Positions 18,901 through 26,702 of a stretch of 32,754 nt of DNA are shown here, piece by piece; the first letter of the stretch is position 1, and every line of letters begins with the position of its first letter. Source of the stretch: Moorena bouillonii PNG (lineage in GTDB: Bacteria; Cyanobacteriota; Cyanobacteriia; Cyanobacteriales; Coleofasciculaceae). Below the pieces are notes generated by a model. That model was given only the letters and a program-made list of their open reading frames with translations. It had not been told where the DNA came from and made no database searches. A program made the translations under genes and the position numbers. The stretch covers positions 2,706,463-2,739,216 of the forward strand of contig NZ_MKZS01000001.1 of NCBI RefSeq assembly GCF_001942495.1, in the 5' to 3' direction.

Positions 18901-19715
18901 ATTTGGGGAGATTGGGCGGTGATCTTACTGCGGACTAGGGCATTGGCACGCTTGAATAAATCCCGATAAGTCAGGCTACCATTGGCTTTCTTCAAGGTAT
19001 CCAGCAAAAAGTAAGAAAACGCACCTCTTGGTTGCCCATTGCTGTTGTATTCTTTCGCCGTCTCACTATCTCGACAAGCGGCTAGGACGATATGTTTTCC
19101 TGTGGGGAAACTCCAACCACTAGGATTTTTTTCCGGGCTGAGGGCAGCTGATAATTTTTCAGTTTCACTCAAGGAGAAAATAAAACTATCCCAGGGTCGC
19201 TGACGTTTGTCGGTGGAAGTTTTACGAATTGCTGTTTCTGCTTCTAGTTCGCCACGGGTGGCAGCACCAGAGTGACAGCAGTCTAAAATAATAACAGTGT
19301 GGGGGTTGTTCTGGTCTACCTCAGAAATTAGCTTGGCTAACTCCTTATCTGCCAAGTCCCAACCCCCTTCAGTGCGACTGTCATAACAGACTAATGTTTC
19401 ATCTAATCTGTCTGGCTCTATTGCCCAAAACTCTTGTGGGGCTTGCTCTTGAGAACCATGTCCCGCGTAGTAAAAGAAAGCAACATCTTCACGGCTAGCT
19501 TGACACAAATGCTCCCGAAAACCATCAATAACTGCCTGACGGGTAGCATCTTGATTCAAGAGTGTGCGGATGTGAAGTTTATCTCCATCTGCAGCGACCC
19601 GCCCTTGCAAATATTCCTGTATTTCTAGGATGTCATTGACACAGCCATTCAAAGAAGGAACAGGACTGGGATATTCATCAATAGCTACCAGCAGCGCATA
19701 GATATTATTGGTCAT
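15987..19715 (-). CDS. Caspase - alpha/beta-hydrolase fusion with C-terminal membrane anchor
   Basis: This 1242-residue protein begins with a caspase domain (1-300) carrying H86 in YYAGHGSQ and C147 in ILDCCHSG, a complete dyad. The middle (about 300-860) is a long, mainly beta-type region typical of large bacterial caspases and without named catalytic motifs. From about 890 an alpha/beta-hydrolase of PGAP1/lipase type is visible: IVLYIHGIIGDTES (oxyanion loop) and HIVAYSMGGLVSRW with the nucleophile Ser at 964 in an A-x-S-x-G elbow. The candidate acid is in QPNDIAVTVQS. The catalytic His is not obvious; CDNLVYF may sit where relatives have His. A Thr/Asn-rich linker leads to a helix (1203-1222) and a short polar tail, so the bulk is probably cytoplasmic. 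It differs from copies A-C in having no NTPase or WD40. Protease-lipase coupling is inferred. Confidence 0.9.
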   Translation of the reverse strand: MTNNIYALLVAIDEYPSPVPSLNGCVNDILEIQEYLQGRVAADGDKLHIRTLLNQDATRQAVIDGFREHLCQASREDVAFFYYAGHGSQEQAPQEFWAIEPDRLDETLVCYDSRTEGGWDLADKELAKLISEVDQNNPHTVIILDCCHSGAATRGELEAETAIRKTSTDKRQRPWDSFIFSLSETEKLSAALSPEKNPSGWSFPTGKHIVLAACRDSETAKEYNSNGQPRGAFSYFLLDTLKKANGSLTYRDLFKRANALVRSKITAQSPQIEATELSDLDQPFLGGAIANRTPYFTVCYDKNHDWVIDGGAVHGISQPVGNDTTILALFPFDTPTEELRQLSTAVGEAKIVEVMPQLSNVQISGIGDLDPEMTWKAVVTSLPLPPKGVLLSGEPAGVELARTTLLNTGHNQASLYVREVATPEAADFQLLARDGNYLITRPADDRPLVAAISGYTDATALQAIQRLEHITRWMNIAELASPATSRIRPDAVEMLIYQQDGSPLLDTDIRLEYRQENGRWRSPTLKIKLKNTSNEPLYCALLALTDFYAVSAGLLDGGGIWLEPRGQEGDEAWVNRGNPICPTVPQQLWQQAGITEVKDILKLIVCSTEFDATLLEQPKLDLPQRAVPTARRGNGTLNRLMQRIPARDLPNRAKDDQIYDDWLTSQISITTVRPLDTTPIPRGDDYVFLGVGSALYAHSELRAKARLTTLTQSTRDLGNHMLPPILREDHPGIESFEFTSSRGTDPGLSALELTEVENPSAVTPKNPLKVIVDRPLACDEQLLPISYDGEFFLPLGRARSTPEGKTEILLERLTEPISEGSRSLGGSIRIFFQKVVSQQLGLEFNYPILAAADVTGSGVVNYTVNYTTEVEQVKLRVAEAQRIVLYIHGIIGDTESLLPSLRSAQVEEDGTEKPLAELYDLVLSYDYENINTSIVENAKLLKQRLQAVGLGENHRKIFHIVAYSMGGLVSRWFIEREGGNQVVGHLIMLGTPNAGCPWSTVEDLALATLSIGLNGLSEFTWPVPVMGMLLKAINRFVDEIETIDISLDQMHPGSEFLQQLAASPDPKVPYSIIAGNTSIIPAALKAEANQTFSPLQRLMQKLFDKAVDLAFFEQPNDIAVTVQSIKSLGSDRNPQPKIQEIGCDNLVYFTEPVGLTALSQAVIQSLKNNSDFGATTTTKTTTVANPVVNDITNNSSGNKALKWWIIGVVGVLVAASIGWLIVKQSNKTQPSNQSQPSQNLSQ

Positions 19716-19802
19716 GCCATTCTCTTAATACTTATTGAAGAGTGCCCCTGGCTGAGTGGGAGCATGCCAGTTTTGTTAATTCCTGATTCAGATCCCCCGT
19801 TG

Positions 19803-20005
19803 GTCCCCCTTAATAAGGGGGACTTTTTAATCTAATTTCCTCCTTCATCAGGAGCACTTTTTTATCTAATTCTATCCTTCATCAGGAGTACTTTTTTATC
19901 TAATTCTATCCTTCATCAGGAGCACTTTTTAATCTAATTCCGTGCTTAATAAGGGGAATTTTTCATCTAATTCCCCCCTTGCTTAAGGGGGGTTAGGGGG
20001 GATCT
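19803..20005. repeat. Six-unit 34-bp tandem array of terminator-like hairpins
   Basis: Units recur exactly every 34 bp (anchors at 19807, 19841, 19875, 19909, 19943, 19977). Each consists of a small inverted repeat (CCCCCTTAATAAGGGGG in the first, CCTTCATCAGG in the middle ones) followed by CTTTTT and ATCTAATT. The first and last units have strong G+C stems; the middle four are weaker. Hairpin plus T-tract reads as an intrinsic terminator on the plus strand. The rest of the 19716-20078 spacer shows no gene. Confidence 0.75.
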
Positions 20006-20078
20006 CTGTACCTAATTACAAAGGTGACATGACCCTAGGTGAGTTGGTCAATTATCAACACAGAATATAAATACTCGA

Positions 20079-20339
20079 TTATAAACCTCTATCGGTTTTT
20101 CCTGGAGAACGCTCACTAGTAGTTGGATTAGATTCTGGTGCAGTAATTTCTTTAGTGTCTTGATTTTCTGTTTCGACATTTTCATCACTCGCTCCAGCTT
20201 TTACTTCAGCTTCTTCAGGAGTTGTTACTGTTTCCTGAGAGTCGGATCGAGCGTCCCCTAAGGGGTTAGTATCGCCAGATGTATTTTCTACTACTTGCTC
20301 TTCAGAATTTTGGTTAGATTCTGTATTTTCCATCGCCAC
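20079..20339 (-). CDS. Small acidic, low-complexity protein (hypothetical)
   Basis: The 86-codon frame starts at GTG 20339 or, two codons later, at ATG 20333 (MENTESNQNSEEQ). The composition is rich in Glu, Asp, Thr, Ser, Asn and Pro with almost no hydrophobic residues, so an unfolded acidic peptide is expected. There is no signal peptide, helix or known domain. No clear Shine-Dalgarno site precedes either start. It lies on the same strand as both flanking giant genes but about 360 bp from each, so an operon is doubtful. I do not recognise it; it is kept because the frame is clean and not repeat-derived. Confidence 0.5.
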   Translation of the reverse strand: MAMENTESNQNSEEQVVENTSGDTNPLGDARSDSQETVTTPEEAEVKAGASDENVETENQDTKEITAPESNPTTSERSPGKTDRGL

Positions 20340-20737
20340 TTTTTTTTACCCCAACTGTATGATACAGGGCAAGGGCAAGACTCAATCAATTATTATTAAA
20401 AATAGTGATAACTAAGCGCAGTAGTTATGATAATCAAGGCTTACCATGGTCATAATCCTTTGGTCATAATCCTTGCCGCATATCACATTTTTGCTTAATT
20501 TTTCTTGCGCTTACCCGGGCTTTATTAGAATAAGCTCTACTTCTATAATAGCATATTATGAGCTTATTTGTCAAGGAAGCTAGAACCATTGCGGTGCCTT
20601 AAGCTATCAGCGATTAGCGCTACGCGCACGCTACGCGAACAGCGATTAGCGCTACGCGCACGCTACTTGAGGTGCTATCAGCCGTGAGCTTTAGGCTGAC
20701 GGCTGACGGCTGACGGCTGAACGCGCATATGCTACCC
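20340..20737. repeat. Intergenic spacer with inverted and palindromic repeats
   Basis: No gene is seen. TGGTCATAATCCTT is duplicated around 20446-20474. A 9-bp inverted pair AATAAGCTC (20529-20537) and GAGCTTATT (20560-20568) encloses an AT-rich loop. A 32-bp palindromic unit with AGCGCTACGCGCACGCTACG is tandemly repeated (20609-20640, then 20641-20666 partial). Heptamers of GGCTGAC type follow at about 20690-20720, close to the end of the NB-ARC gene. Confidence 0.6.
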
Positions 20738-23700
20738 TTACTCCTTTTCTACTGCACCTAGAGCTTTTAAGGTGTTTTTCTGAGCTTTTGTTAAACCAAT
20801 GGCGTTTTTAATATTCATCCCTTCATAGGGTCGATCAATTCTCAGGGTTTTTATACATTCACCACTGTCAAGATTCCAAAGCTTAATGGTTTCATCTTCG
20901 CTGCTACTCACTAACACAGGATGATTAGGACTAAAGGCAATTGACCGGACTGCTTTGTGGTGTCCCTGAAATACTTTGACAACAGTACCTGTACTGATAT
21001 CCCACAGTTGAACAGTCTGGTCATCACTACCACTGGCTAAACTCTTGCCATCTGGACTAAAGGCAATTGTTCTGACTCGAGATCTGTGACCGGATAAGGT
21101 TTGTAGACATTGCCCCGTCTCAACATCCCACAGTTTAATCGTCTGGTCTCCACTGGCACTCGCCAGCAGATTGGCACTGGGACTGAACACAACCGATAAA
21201 ACCCAATCCTCGTGACCTGGTAATGTTTGTAAACAGCTTCCCGTACTGACATCCCAAAGTTTGATCCTGTTGTCATGGCTACCACTGGCTAGGATTTTAG
21301 CGCAGGGACTGAAACTAATGGTTTTGACTTGCTGAATATGCCCTTCTAAGGTGTGCAGACATTCTCCTGTATGCCAATCCCAAAGCTTTACCGTTTGGTC
21401 ACGACTGGCACTGGCTAAAATTTCTCCCTCTGGACTGAAGCTGACCGAATGCACCCAACTATCGTGTCCCCACAGTGTTTGCAAACACTCTCCTGTATTT
21501 GCATCCCAAAGTTTGATAGTTGTGTCGTCACTGCTACTGGCCAGAATCTGATGGTCTTTGGGAGCAAAAGTGACTGATGAGACTAGATTAGTATGTCCTG
21601 ACAACGTTTGTAGACATTGCCCCGTATCAATATCCCACAATCTTACCCGTTGGTCTTCGCTACTACTGGCCAACATTTGACCATCTGGACTAAAAGCAAC
21701 GGATAAGATCCAATTACTATACCCCTCCACTGTTCTTAAACATTGTCCCGTGTGGATATCCCATAACTTCATGGTTTGGTTTTCACTCACACTCAGCAAG
21801 GTTTGACCATCCGGATTAACAGCAACCAACCAAATCCGTGAAGCGTAGCTATTACCTAAAGGGGAATTGCTATACTTGTGCAACGTTTGGAGACATTTCC
21901 CGGTTTCCACCTCCCAGATTTTAACCGTTGTATCCTCACTACCGGTCACCAGTGTTTTACCATCTGGGCTGAAAGCAACTGACCACACATAACTGTTGTA
22001 GTCTGGTAAGGTTTTGATACACTCACCACTGGCTAAATCCCAAAATTTTACCGTTGTGCCATCACTTCCAGTTACCAATGTTTGTCCATCTGGGCTAAGG
22101 GCAATCGATAATACCCAATTGATCGGGATTTCTAGGACTTGCAGGCAAGAACCAGTGTTGACATCCCAGACTCTCACAGTTTGGTCTTCAGCCCCAGTGA
22201 CCAACCTTTGTCCATTGGGACTGAAGGTAGTAAAAAATACCGGATTGCTATGGCCTGACAAGGTTTGCAGACATTTTCCAGTGTGAACATTCCACAGCTT
22301 TACCGTTTGGTCATGGCTACCACTGGCTAACATTTCCCCGTCTGGACTAAACCCTAGGGATTGCACCCAACTGGTATGACCTCGCAATGTTTTCAGACAT
22401 TGCCCGGTCTGGACATTCCACAACCTGATCGTTTGGTCGTTACTACCACTGGCTAAAATTTCTCCCTCTGGACTAACAGCCAGGGATTGCACCCAAGCCT
22501 TGTGACCATTGCAGGTAATAATTTGTTTAATGTTGGCAAGGTCCCACAACCAAATCTCATTATCAACACTGGTTGCCAGGAGTTTCCCATCTGGGCTAAA
22601 GGTCGCTGATAAAACCCCCCCTAAGGTGCGAGTCAAAGCCGACTTACTTAAATCGGCATTGGCAAAGTTGACTCCATGCAAATTCATGCCCTGTAGGTAA
22701 GCTTGCCAAACCGTTAAGTTAGAAAAATCATAGCCACTCAGGTCAAGATTAAGCTGCCAGAGTAAATTGAGAACATTCCCCCCGGCATATCCTGGTTTTC
22801 GAGGGGGAAAAGACTTCAGTTTTGATAAAATTTGATTCAAATAGTTTTGCACATTTTCCGGGAGGCCAAGCAGGTTGAGGAGTTGCTCGGTAATCGGTTT
22901 GAGAATCAGTTGAATTTGGGCATTTCTCAGATAATCTTTGGCTTGGGCTTTGATTAAAGCACAGCGCTCGAATAGTGCTATTTCTCCCGTTTGAATTTCG
23001 CAGAAAATCTGTTCAATTAAGCGATCGCTGACATACTCCATCACCACCGGTTGTTGAGTAAATTTTCCCGAAGTCTTCTCAATCATTGAGCGCAATTGTA
23101 GAGATTCTAATGTTTCTAATAAATGTTTGAATGAAACAGCCGGAATAATGTCCCTTTGTAGCTCCTTAAATGAGACCCATTCTCGATTAATGGTCAGCCA
23201 GTACATCACCTGTTGTTCTAAAGTTGACAAGCGATTAAACTGCTGGTCCATTAAATCGGAAATATCACCAAAGACAATAGTGCCTTCTTCTAAAAACTGA
23301 GCCACATCGCCGTCAAACAACTCATAAATTGTGGTGGCAACAATCTTCAATGCTAAAGGATTGCCTGCATAAAACTCTACCAGTGCTTGACATTCGTCTT
23401 TTGAGACAGAAAAGCCTTTTTCGGCGAGAATTTTCTTCCCTTCTCCCTCGGTTAAGCCAGGTAACCTCAGGGAACGAATCGGAGCGTTTACACCTTCTTT
23501 GTTTCTAATTTCTCTGGGTTTCTCCCGACTGGTCAACACCAGACAACTTTGATGGTTAGTCTCGCCCCAGCTTCTGAGCAGCTGCCCATAGCCTTCATAT
23601 CCTGGGCGATAGGCTCCTGCCCGTTGGTCAGGGGATAGAATTGACTCGACATTATCTAAGATGAACAAACAACTCTCTTCCCGCAGATATTCGATTAAAC

Positions 23701-24331
23701 AGGAGATTTTACCATCTAAGCTTTCTGGTAAAGTAGTTTCTTGCTGATCGGACAAAAACCCCATCAGGTCCGTCAAAAGCTCGTGAATGGGTGGCGCATT
23801 ACGCAAACTTCGCCAAATCAGGTACTGAAATTCCGATTGTAGACCCTGGGCTAACTTGACAGACAAAGTTGTTTTACCAATTCCACCCATGCCAATTAAG
23901 GTAATCAGTCGGCAATGGTCATTAATAATCCATTGTTTGAGTGTGGCTAATTCTTCCTTGCGCCCGTAGAAATTGGTAACATCAATTGCTTCTCCCAAGT
24001 CTTGGCGTTTGCTAGAGGTTGTGATCTGTGGCTTTTGATCTACAGTCTGGGATGAGTGATCATCTACAGCCTGCGATAGTACATCATCTACAGCCTGGGA
24101 TGGCAGGTCAAAATCCAAATTGGCAATGGCTCTCCATTCCAGTGCCAATTTCTGAGAAAGTTCTTCAAAAGTAATATAGTCAACCGGTTTACCGGTCAGG
24201 AAGTTGCTGACTGTGGCTAAGGCAAACCCCACATCTTCAGCCAAAGCCCTCTGGCTCGGAAAACCGTTACGCCTGACTGCCAGTTTAACTTTTTCAATGC
24301 AGTCCTGACGGACTTTGAGCGACCTGGGCAT
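20738..24331 (-). CDS. HTH - NB-ARC - pentapeptide - WD40 (14 blades) STAND protein
   Basis: The product has 1197 residues. Residues 1-70 form a helix-turn-helix-like domain ([20 protein letters not shown]). A linker with three diverged copies of SQAVDD follows at 78-98. The NB-ARC ATPase spans about 118-460: FYGRKEEL, Walker [10 protein letters not shown] (147-155, K153), Walker [11 protein letters not shown] (221-230) and a GNPLALKI motif equivalent to GLPLA. After a helical region, a short pentapeptide-like stretch ([10 protein letters not shown] ... [16 protein letters not shown]) precedes 14 WD40 blades, enough for two seven-bladed propellers, of the GxCLxTLxGH type. The tail [14 protein letters not shown] resembles that of other cyanobacterial proteins of this class. 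Such proteins act as ligand-switched oligomers; the ligand is unknown. The N-terminal HTH suggests DNA binding, perhaps to its own upstream repeats. Confidence 0.93.
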   Translation of the reverse strand: MPRSLKVRQDCIEKVKLAVRRNGFPSQRALAEDVGFALATVSNFLTGKPVDYITFEELSQKLALEWRAIANLDFDLPSQAVDDVLSQAVDDHSSQTVDQKPQITTSSKRQDLGEAIDVTNFYGRKEELATLKQWIINDHCRLITLIGMGGIGKTTLSVKLAQGLQSEFQYLIWRSLRNAPPIHELLTDLMGFLSDQQETTLPESLDGKISCLIEYLREESCLFILDNVESILSPDQRAGAYRPGYEGYGQLLRSWGETNHQSCLVLTSREKPREIRNKEGVNAPIRSLRLPGLTEGEGKKILAEKGFSVSKDECQALVEFYAGNPLALKIVATTIYELFDGDVAQFLEEGTIVFGDISDLMDQQFNRLSTLEQQVMYWLTINREWVSFKELQRDIIPAVSFKHLLETLESLQLRSMIEKTSGKFTQQPVVMEYVSDRLIEQIFCEIQTGEIALFERCALIKAQAKDYLRNAQIQLILKPITEQLLNLLGLPENVQNYLNQILSKLKSFPPRKPGYAGGNVLNLLWQLNLDLSGYDFSNLTVWQAYLQGMNLHGVNFANADLSKSALTRTLGGVLSATFSPDGKLLATSVDNEIWLWDLANIKQIITCNGHKAWVQSLAVSPEGEILASGSNDQTIRLWNVQTGQCLKTLRGHTSWVQSLGFSPDGEMLASGSHDQTVKLWNVHTGKCLQTLSGHSNPVFFTTFSPNGQRLVTGAEDQTVRVWDVNTGSCLQVLEIPINWVLSIALSPDGQTLVTGSDGTTVKFWDLASGECIKTLPDYNSYVWSVAFSPDGKTLVTGSEDTTVKIWEVETGKCLQTLHKYSNSPLGNSYASRIWLVAVNPDGQTLLSVSENQTMKLWDIHTGQCLRTVEGYSNWILSVAFSPDGQMLASSSEDQRVRLWDIDTGQCLQTLSGHTNLVSSVTFAPKDHQILASSSDDTTIKLWDANTGECLQTLWGHDSWVHSVSFSPEGEILASASRDQTVKLWDWHTGECLHTLEGHIQQVKTISFSPCAKILASGSHDNRIKLWDVSTGSCLQTLPGHEDWVLSVVFSPSANLLASASGDQTIKLWDVETGQCLQTLSGHRSRVRTIAFSPDGKSLASGSDDQTVQLWDISTGTVVKVFQGHHKAVRSIAFSPNHPVLVSSSEDETIKLWNLDSGECIKTLRIDRPYEGMNIKNAIGLTKAQKNTLKALGAVEKE

Positions 24332-24384
24332 GGCTCATTTGATCATGACTGTAGGGATTATACCATTGACAAAGGAAAATTCAG

Positions 24385-24412
24385 TCACAAATTCTTCACA
24401 ATTTAGTCACAA
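24385..24412. promoter_or_regulatory. Three TCACAA direct repeats at 11-bp spacing
   Basis: TCACAA occurs at 24385-24390, 24396-24401 and 24407-24412, separated by 5 bp each time, so the period is exactly 11 bp and the sites face the same side of the helix. They lie 54-81 bp upstream of the HTH-NB-ARC gene start. An operator is inferred from spacing and position. Confidence 0.5.
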
Positions 24413-24457
24413 GTCAGATCATCTCAGGCGGTAAGTCAGTATGCAGTGGGGTTTGAT

Positions 24458-24607
24458 GAATATATAGCAAAGGAATCCCCCCTAACCCCCCGCCCGGAAG
24501 GGGGGAAGGCAAAAGGCAATAGCGATGGAGTCGGCCAAAGGGGGTTTCCCCAGTCCCTAAAACCCAGGAGGAAAGTACCTCACCCAATTCAAAACTGCTA
24601 TATATTC
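24458..24607. repeat. 150-bp element with perfect 12-bp inverted ends
   Basis: GAATATATAGCA at 24458-24469 is mirrored by TGCTATATATTC at 24596-24607. The interior holds a C-rich/G-rich hairpin (CCCCCCTAACCCCCCG ... GGAAGGGGGG) and a diverged copy of the Uma2-inserted palindrome. No clear target duplication is visible. It fits a MITE or an old composite repeat. Confidence 0.45.
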
Positions 24608-24632
24608 TAGGAATTTTATCCTAAATAAAACC

Positions 24633-24797
24633 ATGAATGTGCTCTATAAAAAACTGTTGGCAAGAACAACGTTATGGCTATTGTTAGAAATTTGGCTCAA
24701 CTTCCTTGGACTAGATAACCTAGCTGATTACAGCGAATTTATCTTTGAGAATAATTTCAGCCGCGCCAGTGGGGTGCTAAAAATAGAAATAATTTGA
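24633..24797 (+). CDS. 54-aa small hydrophobic protein (hypothetical)
   Basis: The frame runs from ATG 24633 to TGA 24795-24797. The N-terminal half (YKKLLARTTLWLLLEIWLNF) is basic then strongly hydrophobic, the second half acidic (LDNLADYSEFIFE). The pattern of a short helix followed by GLDNLADYSEFIFE looks like a conserved small cyanobacterial protein I believe I have seen before, but I cannot name it. There is no strong Shine-Dalgarno site. It sits 88 bp upstream of the LuxR-type regulator in the same direction and could share its transcript. Confidence 0.55.
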   Translation: MNVLYKKLLARTTLWLLLEIWLNFLGLDNLADYSEFIFENNFSRASGVLKIEII

Positions 24798-24885
24798 TCG
24801 CTAAATGGAAAACGTAAAACAACCAATTAGTTGATCGATGGCATTTGTAATAAGCCCAAGTAATTTATCATAATCAAGGTTCATC

Positions 24886-25620
24886 ATGACTAATCAACAA
24901 CTCTTGCCCAAACCCATTTCTATTGATGTAAACCAAGTTTATTCAAGCACATATGAGCTTCATAAACCGGAGAAAAAACTAGATTATGTCAAACACTTTA
25001 AACACTATTGTAGTTTACCACAATCAATCAAAGTAGAAGCGACTAAACCCGAAAGCAGTAAGCCAGAGTTAGATTCAGAAGAAGGTTTGCCATTACTGCT
25101 CAAAGCAATTCTTGAAGGCTTTGTTGATGGGGTGCTGATTATAACTACTAACCAAGAGTTGTTTCATGCCAATGAGTGTGGACGTCGAATGTGCTCTCAA
25201 ATCTCTCAAGGTAAGTCACCGATAAATTCTATCCCTCAGGCAATTTGGCGAGTTTGCCAATCATTAATTGATAGTCGTGAGTTGTTTGGCGATCGCAAAC
25301 TAATTATCGAAACTGAAATTAAAGTGAATAAGTCAGTTAACTTTCGGGTTAGGGTTAGATGGTTAACGTTAGAGTTATCCCGAAATCCTTATCTGTTAGT
25401 CACCCTAGAAGATAAACATCAATCTACCCAAAATTCCGCTATTACTGATGCTATTAAATATGGCTTAAGTCACCGGGAGAAGGAAGTATGGTTACTTAAA
25501 AAATCCCACTTAACTTACGAAAAAATTGCACAGCAGCTATATATCAGCATCAATACTGTTAAGAAGCACCTGAAAAGCATTTACGCTAAACAAAAAGAAG
25601 TGATGCAGTATCAAAATTAA
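24886..25620 (+). CDS. PAS-like sensor / LuxR-type HTH transcriptional regulator
   Basis: The product has 244 residues. Residues 1-60 are variable. A PAS-like domain spans about 68-175 (LLKAILEGFVDGVLIITTNQELFHANECGRRM is its start). The LuxR/GerE HTH is at the C-terminus (about 185-240): LSHREKEVWLLKKSHLTYEKIAQ with helices leading to ISINTVKKHLKSIYAK, the recognition helix signature. There is no receiver domain, so it is a single-component regulator. AAGG six bases before ATG 24886 supports the start. The gene heads a plus-strand group with the sigma factor and TPR protein, but a 310-bp repeat-containing gap makes a separate promoter for sigma possible. Confidence 0.85.
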   Translation: MTNQQLLPKPISIDVNQVYSSTYELHKPEKKLDYVKHFKHYCSLPQSIKVEATKPESSKPELDSEEGLPLLLKAILEGFVDGVLIITTNQELFHANECGRRMCSQISQGKSPINSIPQAIWRVCQSLIDSRELFGDRKLIIETEIKVNKSVNFRVRVRWLTLELSRNPYLLVTLEDKHQSTQNSAITDAIKYGLSHREKEVWLLKKSHLTYEKIAQQLYISINTVKKHLKSIYAKQKEVMQYQN

Positions 25621-25663
25621 TATAGTTTTTTGATCTAGTTTGTAAATACAGTTATTGCTGAAA

Positions 25664-25905
25664 AAGGCAAGAGGCAAAAGGCAAAAGGCAAAAGGGGCAA
25701 GAAATCCAGAGTTTTATTGGACAATAAAAAAAGACCATACAGGTTTACATCTCAAATACAAACGCGCTTATAGCGTTTTTCATAGCTATGAGGTACACAG
25801 AATGGTTTCCCGATTCCCGATTCCCTCTTCCCTGTTCCCTCTTCCCTGTTCCCTCTTCCCTGTTCCCTTTCTCGACAGTTAAACCTAATTTTGTACGACT
25901 ACTTA
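25664..25905. repeat. Repeat-filled gap between regulator and sigma gene
   Basis: AGGCAAA heptamers occupy about 25664-25700. From about 25746 comes ACATCTCAAATACAAACGC, shared with 28230-28247, and then a decayed copy of the 27899-28039 element: CATAGCTATGAGGTACACAG leading into TTCCCTCTTCCCTG minisatellite units (about 25820-25870). The ORFs reading these repeats (frames from 25655 and the upstream part of 25788) are not genes. Confidence 0.65.
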
Positions 25906-25931
25906 TACTTCACTCAATTTTCTTCAAAAAA

Positions 25932-26702
25932 ATGAAAACAGAAACAAAATTAGACGAGATTAATCTATTAAAAAGTATATCTCTTGGCGATCGCACTGCC
26001 TTTTGGCAGTTATGGCTGGTCAATCAAGACTATCTTTACGGTCGGTGCGTAACTTGGATGGGAGGCGATCGCACCAATGCTGAAGAAGCCTTAAGTCTGG
26101 CCAGAATCAAGGCGTGGGAGAAACTACCACACTACGCCGAAAAAATTACTAATCCCAAAGCATGGCTAACTAAAATGACTCATAACCTCTGCGTGGATCT
26201 CCATCGAAAACGCCACAGAAGTGCAATGGGTATGGAGAGCATTGAAGAAATGGCAGTGGGAGAACACCAAACATTAGCCTCTAGTGAGTACTCTCCTGAG
26301 TCAGCTATTCTTCGTCGCGAGTTAAAAATGTACATCTGCCGTGAAATAAAGGCTCTGTCTCCCCAACTGCGAGAGCCTTTTGTGCTGTATTTTTACCAAG
26401 ATATATCCTACCCAGACATTGCCAAAAAACTTGCTATCTCGGTGGATAGCGTTTACAAACGCATTCAAAAGGGGCGAGCAATTATGGAAAAGCAGTTGAA
26501 GCAGTATCTATCAGGAATAGATAATTCTCCCCCCTTTTTAAAAGAGCTTGGAGAGGATGATATTTTTAATAATTTTAAAAATAAAAAATTAGTTATTTTA
26601 TCTCAAAAACCGACGACAGAGTCCAAGATCGATCAAATTAATAATCATATTAATTATGAGGTAACAGCGATATGTTTAGAAACACTACCCCCTGTTTGGT
26701 AA
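25932..26702 (+). CDS. Sigma-70 family (ECF-like) RNA polymerase sigma factor
   Basis: The product has 256 residues from ATG 25932 (MKTETKLDEINLL). The open frame extends upstream to 25788, but that part only translates the TTCCC repeats. Region 2 is at about 15-95: FWQLWLVNQDYLYGRCVTW, EEALSLARIKAWEKL, NPKAWLTKMTHNLCVDLHRKR. Region 4 is at about 145-195: LSPQLREPFVLYFYQDISYP then IAKKLAISVDSVYKRIQKGR. A C-terminal extension of ~55 residues after region 4 is unusual for ECF factors, which often end near 190, and could bind a regulator. No Shine-Dalgarno site is obvious. The stop lies 31 nt inside the next gene. No anti-sigma factor of known type is adjacent; the TPR protein is the candidate partner. 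Confidence 0.88.
   Translation: MKTETKLDEINLLKSISLGDRTAFWQLWLVNQDYLYGRCVTWMGGDRTNAEEALSLARIKAWEKLPHYAEKITNPKAWLTKMTHNLCVDLHRKRHRSAMGMESIEEMAVGEHQTLASSEYSPESAILRRELKMYICREIKALSPQLREPFVLYFYQDISYPDIAKKLAISVDSVYKRIQKGRAIMEKQLKQYLSGIDNSPPFLKELGEDDIFNNFKNKKLVILSQKPTTESKIDQINNHINYEVTAICLETLPPVW

Noticed and set aside
20529-20568. AATAAGCTC/GAGCTTATT hairpin as a terminator
   Set aside because: The stem is AT-rich with a 22-base loop and no T-tract; kept only as part of the spacer description.
25788-25931. 48-codon N-terminal extension of the sigma factor
   Set aside because: It translates TTCCC minisatellite DNA; the homologous start is ATG 25932.
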